A stretch of 64,000 nucleotides of DNA, taken from Palaemon carinicauda (Eukaryota > Arthropoda > Malacostraca > Decapoda > Palaemonidae). Below the pieces are notes generated by a model. It was not told where the DNA came from and did no database searches. It saw only the letters and a list, made by a program, of their open reading frames with translations. The stretch spans positions 48,890,207-48,954,206 of the forward strand of contig NC_090746.1 in assembly GCF_036898095.1 (NCBI RefSeq). The letters run 5' to 3'. Of the stretch, positions 33,258 through 44,798 are shown in pieces (position 1 is the stretch's first letter; every line of letters begins with the position of its first letter). The translations under genes were made by a program, and so were the position numbers.

Positions 33258-35029
33258 AGCCCACAGCCTAATCAAGAACGGACTAGGGTGGAGTTGGAGC
33301 TCAACTCCACCAAACTTCCCTCAATTCTTCCAACACTCAACCCCCGTACTGGAAGAATATGTTCAGGAACTCCTGAACAAAAGTTATACGGAAGGCGAAG
33401 TCCATCAGATTTCAAGGAAGGCTATTTTGTGTGTTCCGAAGAAGGATTCGGAAAAGCACAGAGTCATTCTGGACTTATCACCACTCAATAAGTTCATAGT
33501 GAACCACAAGTTCAGAATGCTGACGCTTCAGCACATAAGGACCCTTTTGCCCAGACGGGTATACACAGTCTCCAAAGACATGACGGATGCATACTGGCAC
33601 GTTCCAATCAACCGTCAAGTTTCCCCCTACCTAGGGTTCAAACTACAGAAAAGAAAGTACATTCTCAGAGCCATGCCCTTCGGTCTAAACGTAGCTCCAA
33701 GGGTATTCACCAAGCTTGCGAATGCAGTCATTCATCAACTACGCCATCCAGGTGATAGCCTACCTGGACGACTGGCTGGTGTGGGCAGCATCCGAGGAAG
33801 AATGCATGCAAGCCTCCAAGGAAGTTATCCAGTTCCTGGAACACTTAGGATTCAAGATCAACTTGAAAAAGTCTCGACTTTCTCCAGCTCAAAAGTTCCA
33901 GTGGCTGGGCGTCCAATGGGACTTACAGTCACACTGCCTTTCCATTCCATCAAAGAAGAGGAAAGAGATAGCAGGATCTGTCAAAAGATTCCTTCAATCC
34001 GACAGGAAATCAAGAAGGCAACAGGAGAGAGTGTTGGGGTCCCTCCAGTTTGCCTTAGTGACAGATCCAGTATTGAGAGCACAATTAAAAGATGCATCGG
34101 GAGTTTGGAGAAAATACGCATCAAACGCTCGAAGAGATCTACAAAGACCGATACCAAATCATCTACGATCACTACTCAAGCCATGGTCGGAGGCCAAGAA
34201 CCTAAGGAGCAAGGTGCCCTTGAAACCACCTCCACCGGCAGTCACCGTTCACACGGACGCCTCAAAAGAGGGGTGGGGAGGTCACTTTCATCATCGGAAA
34301 GTCCAAGGAACCTGGTCTCCCCTCTTCAAGTCCTTCCACATCAATTTTCTGGAAGCCATGGCAGTTTTTCTCTCTCTGAAAAAACTGAAACTTCGCTGCT
34401 CAATCCACATCCGTCTGGTTCTAGACAGCGAAGTCGTAATGAGATGCCTAAATCGACAAGGCTCGAGATCGCCTCACATAAATCAAGTGATACTGGCCAT
34501 CCTCCGTCTAGCGAAGAAGAAGAGATGGCACTTGCCAGCAGTCCACCTCCAAGGGTTCCACAATGTGACAGCGGACACTCTATCCAGGATCAACCCGATA
34601 GAGTCAGAATGGTCCCTAGACGCAAGATCATTCTCTTTCATATTACGCAAAGTCCCAGGACTGCAGATAGACCTCTTCGCAACGAGCGACAACAAGAAGC
34701 TACCCCGGTATGTAGCCCCGTACGCGGATCCTCTAGCGGAAGCGATAGATGCAATGTCCATAGATTGGGACAGATGGTCCAAGATCTACCTGTTCCCTCC
34801 AACCAACCCTCTGCTGAAAGTCCTTGACAAACTGAGATCCTTTCAGGGGACAGCAGCAATAGTGGCCCAAAAGTGGCCCAACAGCATTTGGTTCCCTCTG
34901 ATAATGGAACTACGTCTGAAGCTGATCCCATTGCCGGAACCAGTTCTGACTCAGCAAGTGCAGAAATTGACTGTCTCCGCTTCATCAGAGAAAACCCAGA
35001 ACCTTCATCTCATGATTTTCTCGCCATAG
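33258..35029 (+). pseudogene. RT-RNase H of DIRS copy F (one frameshift)
   Basis: The frame reads LVPK-like ILCVPKKDSEKHRVILDLSP near 33420-33480, then SKDMTDAYWHVPI (first catalytic Asp) near 33575 and PFGLNVAPRVFTKL near 33680. A one-base-type frameshift near 33750 separates this from the YLDD box (33761-33772) in the next frame, which then stays open to 35029. It includes LGFKINLKKS, WLGVQWDL and the RNase H start VHTDASKEGWGGHF near 34255, with FHNVTADTLSRI near 34570. All RT and RNase H catalytic acids I can place are present. A single frameshift is the only obvious lesion. Confidence 0.88.
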
Positions 35030-35976
35030 CGGTCAAGAAACGGTTTGGGATTTGTAGAGACAGTATTAACTTCTTAGAAGAATACAAGTCATAATATGAG
35101 TCTTCCTGGAAGAAATGGGTGGTCTTTGTCAAGGCGAAGAAACCTAAGGAGATTTCTACAGATTTCTGTTTGTCCTTCTTCATCCATCTTCATGAACAAG
35201 GTTTAGCAGCCAATACGATTACTACATGTAAATCCGCCCTAGCCAGACCAATACTATACGCCTTCCAGGTAGACTTCTCTAATGAAATCTTCAACAAGAT
35301 TCCTAAAGCCTGCGCTAAACTTCGGCCTGCAGCTCCTCCAAAGCCCATTTCATGGTCTTTGGATAAAGTTCTTCACTTAGCATCAACCCTGAACAATGAA
35401 GATTGCTCGCTGAAAAACTTGACTCAAAAGGTGATATTCTTATTTGCACTAGCCTCAGGAGCCAGAGTTAGCGAAATAGTGGCCCTCTCGAGGGATGATG
35501 GCCATATTCAGTTCACAGACAGCGGAGAACTGAACCTCTTTCCGGACCCGACGTTTCTCGCCAAGAACGAGCTGCCCACTAAGAGATGGGGTCCTTGGAG
35601 AATCTGCCCTCTGAAGGAAGAAGCATCCCTCTGCCCAGTGGAATGCCTAAAGGTCTATCTTCGTAGAACTTCAGACTTTAAGGGAGGTCAGCTTTTCAGG
35701 GGAGAGATTTCTGGTTCAACGTTATCCTTGAAACAGATAAGGGCGAAAATCACCTATTTCATACGCAGAGCGGATCCAGACAGTACACCCGCAGGTCATG
35801 ATCCGAGAAAAGTTGCCTTGTCTCTGAATTTCTTTCAGACAATGTCGTTTGAAAGTCTGCGTGCTTACACTGGATGGAAGTCATCCAGAGTTTTCTTCAA
35901 ACACTACGCGAAGCAATTACAGGAAATAAAATTTCATGTGGTGGTGGCAGGCAGTGTTATAAAACCTGCCGCTTGA
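34873..35976 (+). pseudogene. Tyrosine recombinase of DIRS copy F (one stop)
   Basis: An open frame overlapping the end of RT-RNase H by about 157 bases, as typical of DIRS. One in-frame TAA at 35092-35094 interrupts the N-terminal DNA-binding part (NFLEEYKS stop YESSWKKWVVFVK). The catalytic half is complete: Arg in ASGARVSEIVAL near 35455, H-x-x-R as HDPR at 35797-35808, and the nucleophile Tyr in FFKHYAKQL near 35905. The product would carry out site-specific insertion of a circular cDNA. Likely recently active, now one point mutation from open; I do not claim activity. Confidence 0.9.
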
Positions 35977-36325
35977 TTACTGCGAAGAACAGTGCACTAT
36001 TTGGGACTTTTAGTGAAGGGTGTACATGATAGACTCTTAAGGTATATCATGTTGAGTATTGTGTTTAGTGATGACACTATAGACTGTTTTATCTACACAG
36101 GTGACATCAAGCATAATAGACAGACGCAAGTGCCAGGCATTATTATATGCACAGTGTTCCTAGTAACAACAGAATACATAGTGAAATTTTATATTTCCCT
36201 TAGAGTGGCTAATGTTTCCTTTTCAGGTGAAACTTATTTTATTTTCTGTTATTACTGTTTATGCTTTTATGCAGAATTGTTCAGCGTAAGATGTAATTGA
36301 TTACAACCATGATTTCTATTTTTGT

Positions 36326-36331
36326 AATAAA
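36326..36331 (+). terminator. Polyadenylation signal AATAAA of DIRS copy F
   Basis: AATAAA about 350 bases after the YR stop and upstream of the ICR; a plausible 3' processing signal, not tested. Confidence 0.4.
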
Positions 36332-36864
36332 CAATAGAAGGAATCTTTGCGTCTCTTTCCCCTCAAATATTTTATATTAAGTATAAAGTCAGAGCATCCT
36401 CGATTCTCTTCATATTTAAGAAAATATTGGGGAACTAAGGTTACTACTGTTCCAAGCAAACAGGTAAGAACTGATTGTACTAACTGTTTATCTTACTGAT
36501 TAAGGTTTCCTACATGTATATAAACCTGTCTGTCTCTTTACAACCAGATTCGGGAGGTATCAGTAACTTATACAGAGCTATACCATCTGAGTACAAACTA
36601 TGCTTTACGTATATAATGACACTAATATACAAACTGTTTGCTAGATTGTTCCTTGAACTCACAATCCTCGGGATTTTTTCCTAGAGTGTACCTAGACTCT
36701 TCCCTGTAGGGGGCAGGAAGAACTGACATATTTTATGATCAGTTGATTGATGTACTGTATAACGGTAACATCAAGTGTCTCTGGGTCCAGAAGACCAAAT
36801 AGGAAATATTTATCTCGAGATAACGGCACTATTGAAAATCCACAGATACATTAATGCTCTGGTA

Positions 36865-36961
36865 AACTTCCATCAGGACGGCATGGCCTGAGCCCAAAAA
36901 ACGGATTTTGAGCGAAGCGAAAAATCTATTTTTGGGTGAGGTAGCCATGTCGTCCTGATGG
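36865..36961 (+). repeat. ICR of DIRS copy F
   Basis: 36865-36899 is the reverse complement of the left outer end (24195-24240: GGGCTCAGGCCATGTCGTCC side). 36900-36961 is the reverse complement of the right outer end (37348-37404: CGCTTCGCTCAAAATCCG side). The point where the two meet (AAAAAACGG) marks the joined ends of the circle. Confidence 0.93.
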
Positions 36962-37029
36962 ACCCACCCGCTTTTTGACAAAAGGATAATGAATCCCTCC
37001 CTATGGTACTGTATCTGCAACACCTACAA

Positions 37030-37404
37030 AGCTACAAAGAATGGCTTGGTGGCGCCGCGCGGTGGCGATTTGGCGCACTATTTACAGTACGGTAGGAGTG
37101 TCGCCTCTTTAACGACTCTCCTATATTCTTGCCACTTTTCCCCTCGAAGCGGAAACGCTATTGGGGGTGTAGATAGCTATGAGACATGTAAAGAATTCGT
37201 TCTCTGATATTACGCGATATCCCTTTTTAAATTTTAAGGGATATTCGCTCCAGGAGTTAGAATTCTGGATACCTTTGGTAAATTCTCTGGGATATATCAC
37301 TGTAGTCAAATATACCTAGGAAGCTACTAATGAAGGAACTTCCATCAGGACGACATGGCTACCTCACCTAAAAATAGATTTTTCGCTTCGCTCAAAATCC
37401 GTTT
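37030..37404 (-). repeat. Right inverted terminal repeat of DIRS copy F
   Basis: Inverted copy of 24205-24545 with few differences (for example CTCATAGCTATCTACACCCC in both). It extends outward with ATAGATTTTTCGCTTCGC, matched only in the ICR. Confidence 0.93.
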
Positions 37405-37732
37405 ATTGGAACCCCTTAATATAAGTGTTTGTTTTGATTTATAGAGATATTCTTTTCTTATATCTATTAAGGTAATATTTTATATTTAATATTTTGTTGC
37501 ATTTATATGGGATATAGTGACTTTTGCATTCCCATTCAAACCATTGACAGAATAGTAAGTCACTCTCTCCAGGGGTCATTTTGTTTGAGAGCGCATATAC
37601 TTTGGTTTTAAATAATTGTGAAAATATCATTTTTACCAATATTTAGTTCTAAATTAGTGCAGTGAAATTTATTCAATTCATTGGAGGGTGCTTCTGTTCG
37701 GACCTGTCATTATCCTAGCCTTAGACCTCTTT
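37405..37732. other. Unassigned sequence, then resumption of copy E gag
   Basis: 37405-37670 is AT-rich with no match I can see. From about 37672 the words GGAGGGTGCTTCTG and CTAGCCTTAGACCTCT match copy H gag at 53876-53920 (GGAGGGCGTGCCTG, CTAGCCTAAGACCTCT), so copy E resumes here and is cut by LINE 1. Confidence 0.55.
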
Positions 37733-38553
37733 TTTTGTTGTTGTTGTTGCAGCAAATGGTGGAGTGGAAGCAGATGTACGTCAGAGTCAATGAAGGTTGC
37801 AAAGTGTTGGGGGCAGTTAAGGGAGTTGTAAAAAATAGAGGGTTGGGCATGAATGTAAAGAGAGTTCTATATGAGAAAGTGATTGTACCAACTGTGATGT
37901 ATGGATCGGAGTTGTGGGGAATGAAAGTGATGGAGAGACAGAAATTGAATGTGTTTGAGATGAAGTGTCTGAGGAGTATGGCTGGTGTATCTCGAGTAGA
38001 TAGGGTTAGGAACGAAGTGGTGAGGGAGAGAACGGGTGTTAGCGGCTAGCGGCTAGAGTGGATATGAATGTGTTGAGGTGGTTTGGCCATGTTGAGAGAA
38101 TGGAAAATGGCTGTCTGCTAAAGAAGGTGATGAATGCAAGAGTTGATGGGAGAAGTACAAGAGGAAGGCCAAGGTTTGGGTGGATGGATGGTGTGAAGAA
38201 AGCTCTGGGTGATAGGAGGATAGATGTGAGAGAGGCAAGAGAGCGTGCTAGAAATAGGAATGAATGGCGAGCGATTGTGACGCAGTTCCGGTAGGCCCTG
38301 CTGCTTCCTCCGGTGCCTTAGATGACCGCGGAGGTAGCAGCAGTAGGGGACTCAGCAGTATGAAGCTTCATCTGTGGTGGAAATGTGCGAGGTTGGGCTG
38401 TGACACCCTAGCAGTACCAGCTGAACTCGGCTGAGTCCCTGGTTAGGCTGGAGGAACGTAGAGAGTAGAGGTCCCCTTTTTTGTTATGTTTCTTGTTGAT
38501 GTCGGCTACCCCCCAAAATTGGGGGAAGTGCCTTTGGTATGTGTGTGTGTGTG
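37733..38553 (+). mobile_element. LINE 1: 5'-truncated non-LTR retrotransposon
   Basis: Flanked by an 11-bp duplication (TAGACCTCTTT at 37722-37732 and 38554-38564). It carries only the C-terminal end of the LINE ORF2 (frame near 37757-38040: VNEGCKVLGAVKGVVKN, then MYGSELWGMKVMERQ; continued after a break at 38058-38294), a 3' UTR and a TATGTGTGTG tail. Nearly identical in sequence to the 3' part of LINE 2. Short 5'-truncated copies with target duplications are typical of target-primed reverse transcription. Confidence 0.93.
37757..38294 (+). pseudogene. LINE 1 ORF2 C-terminal remnant
   Basis: Two frames joined at about 38045 (a GCGGCTAGCGGCTAG duplication causes the shift) give the thumb and C-terminal region after the RT. 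Both the VLRWFGHVERMENG patch and the GRSTRGRPRFGWMDGVKKAL patch near the end are typical of LINE ORF2 products. The catalytic RT core is absent. Confidence 0.85.
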
Positions 38554-41500
38554 TAGACCTCTTTCAAGCTCCCGGACCCAAGGGAGAAGTTAGGTCGAAC
38601 GGCGAAAGGAATCGAGAGGCGTAGTCTTGGGTTACAGTCGTGTAAGACCCGAACGGAAGTACCCTCGAGCGTTTTCTGTCGATCTCCAGAACGCTCACCC
38701 TCGCTATAGGTAAGGCGAGGTAATAGCGTTTTCTAACATTAAGCGAGGACGCGCTTGAGGCGCGAAGCTGAAAACAAAATTAGAATCATTCTGCGTGTTT
38801 TACGATTCATTTGGCGCAGACGTAGTGCCGCCGCTTCCACCATATGGGTGTTCGTCTCCTGACAGCGGGAAGCGCTATTGAATCGATGAAGAAGGCGGGT
38901 TCGTGTTTGAAAATGCTGCATACGTGTCGCCTAAGATTGATCCTAATTGGTCTTTGCTGTTAGACATGAAACAGCAACTATCTTCGTTTATGCAGTCTTA
39001 TCAGCCTGGCGTTGGCAGTGCGGTTGGGTGTCACTATTCCGGTTTTGATGCGGTCGCACAGGCGACCTGCCTATTCTGGTGATGACTCGTTGTCGCACAG
39101 GCAGCCTACCAGCCGCAATGTTCAACGGTGGGAGAAGGTGGTTGCATCGCTTCGGGTACCTGCTTCTCAACGCCAACCGACCGCTCATAGCGCCTAGTGT
39201 CAGTCTATCCAGGCGCGCCGACGATCGCCAGGCAGCATATGCTACCAAGGGACATGGCGTCAGCAGAGCGAAGCGTCAACGGAACGGAGCGTCAACGGAA
39301 CGGAGCGTCAACGGAGCTGAGCGGCAGCGGAGCGTCAGTGCAGACGCTTCGCTACCTATGACAATAGACTTTGATGTCTACATGACCATGACCGTCTAGC
39401 GTTGGGACATTGTTGCGCCAGGCGCTATATTAAGAAATAAATCTTAGCCAGAAAGATATTATTTTCTCGGACCAAGGCCTGCTGGGCTAATTCTTGGTTG
39501 GGAGAGCTAGAATTAAAACCTCTAAGCATTGAGGTCAGAATTCAGGATCCTAAGGAGTGGACTCCTAGGAATCAAGACTTCTCTTCCTAGGATAGAGTCT
39601 TGTAGGAGGAAGGGAGTGACTTTCAGAAACTCATGAGAGTTTTTCTGAAGAGTTTCCCTTTTATTTTAAGCCTGCTGCTCCTCGTTCCGACTTAGAGTTT
39701 TTGCTAGTTGCGTTGAAGGTGTGTCTATTTTTTTTTATTATTATTATTACTAGCCAGGCTATATCCCTAGTTGAGAAAGCAAGATGCTTTAACCCAAAGG
39801 ACTCCTATAGGGAAATATGGCTCAGTAAGGAAATAAGAAAATATATAGATTACCATTAAATCATTCTCAGAAGAGTAGCAGTGTGAAGAGACAGTGCTTA
39901 TGGTCAGTGCAATAACGCGTCCTCAATGCAGTAACGAACCTAACTGTAGAGGTTGGTGCAGCAGCGCCTGCAGCTGCAACAGCAGGAAGTGCATTAAGGC
40001 CTTTATGAGAATAGAGCGTAAGAGTATATCTCCCACCACGGGCAGATCTTTTATGATTTAATGTATTATGGCTTAAAACGCTCTTGTTCAGTGACTTGTA
40101 AGCATAGCACAGTGCACTGGAGGAGGTGTTTGTTCGTGTCCGTTTTACTCCTACCCCGACACCTCTTCCTTACTTCCCAACCCCTGTGAGAAGGAATGTC
40201 GGAAGGCTGAGGTATAGCGCGGACCTTGTGCGCTAAACGTATGTTCCATCGAGCGATCCTGTCGATGCAGTCCAAGACGTTCCCTCTCCGCTTTGGAATG
40301 ACGAAGTAAAGCTGTTTTCTTCACCTACGTTTATCGAACTATGACGTCACAACCATGTGACATAGTCTCTTGAGAAGAGCGAAGTTTGAATGTCTTGAAG
40401 CAATCAGTTCGTCATCGCTATGGTATCACGGATCTTGTGACATTTTTCTGCGTAATAGGACGCAGTTCCCTGACGAGGATGGCGTTTTACGTTTTCCCTT
40501 TCTACTAGACTAGGAAGTTACTCGTCATGAACGCATGCGAACAGGACTTACCCTTGCAGCAGGCGTGTCGCGATGCTTAAGCTGGAAGCAATCGAGCGTG
40601 TTTTCTTCCACGAGAGAAGGGGAAGTCAGACAAGTCGCATACAATCCTAGCTCTTCCTCTGGAATCTTACGCACTTTCAGGGAAGAAAGAGTTTGGCCTC
40701 GTCGAAGGACGCAAAACCTAGACTTGGTAGTCACCAGCCAATACGTCCAAGACCTTTCAGGAGTCGTATGTTTCCTAGTAACTTATCCTGCAGTAACTGA
40801 TGTTCGCCGGAGGTTTTCTTTTCGAAAGAAGGCGACGTGTCAGCACCAAAAATCGTGTAAGACACGTAGTTCTTAGAGGGAAAAGGTGCTCAGTTTACTT
40901 CTGTTCACGCTTCTCCTCTCCCAGATTGGGGGAACGTCTAGTACTTTCCTCTGGGGACTAGCAACTACTGTTGACGATATCTCGCAGCATTAGATACGTT
41001 CAGGTCGCGCGCAAGGCATGCTGGAAATGTCATAAGGACTTTCCCAGGTCGGTCACGGGACTACGGTTGATGATCTCTCACAGCCATCGCTCACTCTTGA
41101 GTTGGCGAACACTGTGCCCCGCGAGTGTAGGTTTGGTCTGAGGTAAAAGAGATCAATTTCATCTCTTTTTGGCGTTTACGATTCTCGGGGGGGGGAAAAA
41201 TTTCTCCCAAAAGAATCTAAGGTCAACCATAGAGCAAGAAAATGGTCTTCCGATAGTATCAGACAGCGTAGTTCTCCGATGCTCAGCAACGCTTCCTCGC
41301 AGAGATCAGCTCGTGTTACGGGAAGCGTTAGAGCAGACGCAGACGCCAGTCAGGTCTCTCCCTCACGCAGACGCAGACGCCAGTTCTGGTCTCTCCCTCA
41401 CGCAGACGCAGACGCCAGTCTGGTCGTATGCTGGACTCTGACAGTCAAAGTTAATCTTTTCAACAAGTTGCCTCACCTTCGCGGTCTGCGGGACACGTGA

Positions 41501-42244
41501 CTACCACTCATGCGGACGCATGCTACACCCGGACAGCTCTTGGCAAATTGATCAATCTGAAATCCCAAGCAACCTAGACGCAGGTGTCAGCCTTGACATA
41601 TGCTGGATAAGGTCAGTCAGGTTTTTTCCCGCTTCATGATAGACTAATAGTTGCTTCCTTGCGCCACTGACCGGGCGCAATGCTGTCGCCTCCTCGCGGC
41701 ACGCTGTAGATTTGCAACAGGCGGGACACACACAGAGCGCTGTATCCACACGGCAAGGTGAACGCATACAGCACGCTGACACCTTATGGCAATGCAAACA
41801 CATGCGGCATTCTGGTCGCATGCTAGACGCATACAGTCAAGTCTTTTCTCACAGCAGTATAGACAGATTGTTGTCTCTCCTTCGCGTCTCTCTGGCCACG
41901 CAGCTAACACTCCCTCGCGTCAAGCTTTTGGGTTAAAGTATGTTGAACACTGGCTGGTTACACACGATCAGGTCTTAACCTTACAGCATGAGGTTCACGT
42001 TGTTGATGCTTCTTTTCAACAAGCCTAGCTTCAATATCGGTTTCTTGTGACCGATCTGGAGGCGTTTTGGGAGGCGGTATATATCTTTACTCTCTCACGG
42101 CATGTTGAGCATATTCAGCATGCTGGAACCATAGTGGACTCATGCTGGGCCCATGCTGGGTGCATGCTGGAAGCATGCCATCAGACCGTTTCCCCGTGTC
42201 AGGATCGCGAACGTCTTATTTTAAACCATCAAGCTTTAGATCTG
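38554..42244 (+). pseudogene. Gag-like ORF1 remnant of DIRS copy E
   Basis: Pieces match copy H gag: AAGCTCCCGG and GTCGAACGGCGAAAGG at 38564-38620; MKQQLSSFMQSYQPGVGSA near 38965-39025 (copy H: MKQQLSSMMQSYQPAVGSA); the AACGGAGCGTCAACGG repeats at 39275-39330; and FQKLMRVFLKSFPFYFKPAAP near 39620-39690 (copy H: FKKLMLVFTELFPDNFVPVAP). From about 39730 to 42240 the match is lost. That part holds GCATGCTGG- and CAGACGC-rich low-complexity sequence, including a tandem repeat at 41332-41428, possibly from a related gag. No intact frame. Confidence 0.6.
41332..41428 (+). repeat. Tandem repeat, about 34-36 bp units
   Basis: Almost three units containing GCAGACGCAGACGCCAGT followed by GGTCTCTCCCTCAC. 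It lies in the low-complexity part of copy E. Confidence 0.8.
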
Positions 42245-43020
42245 GCTGCCTCCATTATTTTAGAAAACCCCTAAGATCTAGAGGGTTGTTTGAAGGAGGC
42301 AGCTGAGGCTATCGCTTGTACAAAGGACTTTTACCTCAAGGTTTTGCAGAACAAATAGGAGGTTTTATGGAGTGGTGTAGAGCGAAAGCAGTCTCTTCAT
42401 TTAGTAACTCTAGAACACAAGTGGCCTATTTCTTCTTAGACCTTAGAAGAAAACACATTTTTTCCTCCTTGACCATCAAGGGGTACAGGAGTATGCGGCC
42501 AGCTGTCTTCAGACGCAGGAGATTAGTTCTATCAAATAAAGAACTTATAGATCTTCTCAGATCGTTTGAGATGACTAAGAAGCGTCAGCAAGATTCACCA
42601 TCCTGGAATTTAGAGGTTGTTTCTGGAATTCCGCGGTAGTGACAGATTCGAGCCTTTACACTTGGTTTCTTTTTAAAGGTCTGACTTTGGAGACTTTTCT
42701 GAGTAAGTCTGGCAACAGTTGAGAGTCAGTGAAGTTCACTCTTTTAGCAAGAACATGGACTTCAGAAACAGATAAGCCATATGCGCCTTGCAACTTGGAT
42801 TCTTGGTCATTAACAAACGTCCTTCTTATCCATGGCCTAAATCTTTCGAGATCACTATTCTCTCGAATATGGTTTGTGAAGAGTTGAGGAGAGTTTTTTG
42901 TCCGGTTAAAACGATGAAGTTTTATCAGGACAGGACTAAAGGAGTTAAGAGACTATTCAAAGGCTCTTTGGTGCGCAGTCAAGGAGCCTGCGGTACCTAT
43001 GTCTAAAACGCTCTATATCA

Positions 43021-44798
43021 ATAGAGGAAGTGAGGAGAGCACTAGATGAAACGAGAGTAGGAAAAGCATCTGGTATGGATGGTGTGAGAGCTGAGATGTT
43101 GAAGGAAGGGGGTGTGACTGTACTTGAATGGTTGGTGAGATTGTTTAATATGTGTTTTGTGTTGTCAATGGTACCAGTAGATTGGGTTTGTGCATGTATT
43201 GCACCACTATATAAGGGTAAGGGAGATGTGCATGAGTGTTGTAATTCAAGAGGTATTAGTTTGTTGAGTGTAGTTGGAAAAGTGTATGGTAGAGTACTGA
43301 TTAATTGGATTAAGGATAAAACAGAGAATGCAATCTTAGAAGTACAGGGTGGTTTTAGAAGAGGTAGGGGTTGTATGAATCAGATTTTTACAGTTAGGCA
43401 GATATGCGAGAAATATTTAGCAAAAGGTAAGGAGGTGTATGTTGCGTTTATGGATCTGGAGAAAGCATATGATAGAGTTAATAGGGAAGCAATGTGGAAT
43501 GTGATGAGGTTATATGGAGTTGGTGGAAGGTTGTTGCAAGCAGTGAAAAGTTTCTACAAAGGTAGTAAAGCATGTGTTATAATTGGAAATGAAGCGAGTG
43601 ATTGGTTTCCGGTGAGAGTGGGGCTGAGACAGGGATGTGTGATGTCGCCGTGGTTGTTTAGCTTGTATGTTGATGGAGTGGTGAGAGAGGTGAATGCTCG
43701 AGTGCTTGAATGAGGATTAAAACTGGTAGACGAGAATGACCATGAATGGGAGGTAAATCAGTTGTTGTTTGCGAATGATACTGTACTGGTTGCAGACACA
43801 GAAGAGAAGCTTGACTGACTAGTGACACAATTTGGAAGGGTGTGTGAGAGAAGGAAGTTGAGAGTTAATGTGGGTAAGAGTAAGGTTATGAGATGTACGA
43901 GAAGGGAAGGTGGTGCATGGTTGAATGTCATGTTGAATGTAGAGTTACTTGAAGAGGTGGATCAGTTTAAGTACTTGGGGTCTGTTGTTGCAGCAAATGG
44001 TGGAGTGGAAGCAGATGTACGTCAGAGAGTGAATGAAGGTTGCAAAGTGTTGGGGGCAGTTAAGGGAGTAGTAAAAAATGGAGGGTTGGGCATGAATGTA
44101 AAGAGAGTTCTATATGAGAAAGTGATTGTACCAACTGTGATGTATGGATCGGAGTTGTGGGGAATGAAAGTGATGGAGAGACAGAAATTGAATGTGTTTG
44201 AGATGAAGTGTCTAAGGAGTATGGCTGGTGTATCTCGAGTAGATAGGGTTAGGAACGAAGTGGTGAGAGTGAGAACGGGTGTAAGAAATGAGTTAGCAGC
44301 TAGAGTGGATATTAATGTGTTGAGGTGGTTTGGCCATGTTGAGAGAATGGAAAATGTCTGTCTGCTAAAGAAGGTGATGAATGCAAGAGTTGATGGGAGA
44401 AGTACAAGAGGAAGGCCAAGGTTTGGGTGGATGGATGGAGTGAAGAAAGCTCTGGGTGATAGGAGGATAGATAGTGAGAGAGGCAAGAGAGCGTGCTAGA
44501 AATAGGAATGAATGGCGAGCGATTGTGACGCAGTTCCGGTAGGCCCTGCTGCTTCCTCCGGTGCCTTAGATGACCGCGGAGGTAGCAGCAGTAGGGGATT
44601 CAGCATTATGAAGCTTCATCTGTGGTAGATAACGGGGGAGGATGGGCTCTGGCACCCTAGCAGTACCAGCTGAACTCCGTTGAGTTCCTTGTCAGGCTGG
44701 GAGGAACGTAGATAGTAGAGGTTCCCTTTTTGTTTTGTTTCATGTTGATGTCGGCTACCCCCCAAAATTGGGGAAGTGCCTTGGTATATGTATGTATG
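43021..44798 (+). mobile_element. LINE 2: 5'-truncated non-LTR retrotransposon
   Basis: Inserted into the YR remnant of copy E with a short duplication (TATCA at 43016-43020 and 44799-44803). It starts inside the RT (EEVRRALDETRVGKASGMDGV), runs through the C-terminus and 3' UTR, and ends in a TATGTATGTA tail. Very similar to LINE 3 over the RT and to LINE 1 over the 3' end, so all are one family. Confidence 0.93.
43030..44499 (+). pseudogene. LINE 2 reverse transcriptase (ORF2 C-terminal half)
   Basis: One frame with TGA stops at 43711-43713 and near 43817. It shows the RT blocks GFRRGRGCMNQIF, VYVAFMDLEKAYDRV (first Asp) and GLRQGCVMSPWLFSLY. The catalytic FADD-type box is changed to FAND (43768-43779), so one catalytic Asp is lost. 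C-terminal patches GSELWGMKVMERQ and RWFGHVERMEN follow. A frame change near 44470 alters the last residues. Confidence 0.9.

Larger units (their letters stand above)
24191..37404 (+). mobile_element. DIRS retrotransposon, family 4, copy F
   Basis: A structurally complete DIRS of about 8.8 kb once the LTR element inside it (24754-29190) is removed. Left repeat 24191-24545, leader with GCCGGC-rich arrays, gag-like ORF1 (31262-33257), RT-RNase H (33258-35029), overlapping YR (34873-35976), AATAAA at 36326, ICR 36865-36961, right repeat 37030-37404. The ICR joins complements of the two outer ends. Only a few stops or frameshifts are present. No target duplication is seen, as usual for DIRS. Confidence 0.92.

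Noticed and set aside
33427..34827. 466-codon frame considered as one protein
   Set aside because: Only the first 320 bases encode RT; after a frameshift near 33750 the real RT-RNase H is in another frame, open to 35029.
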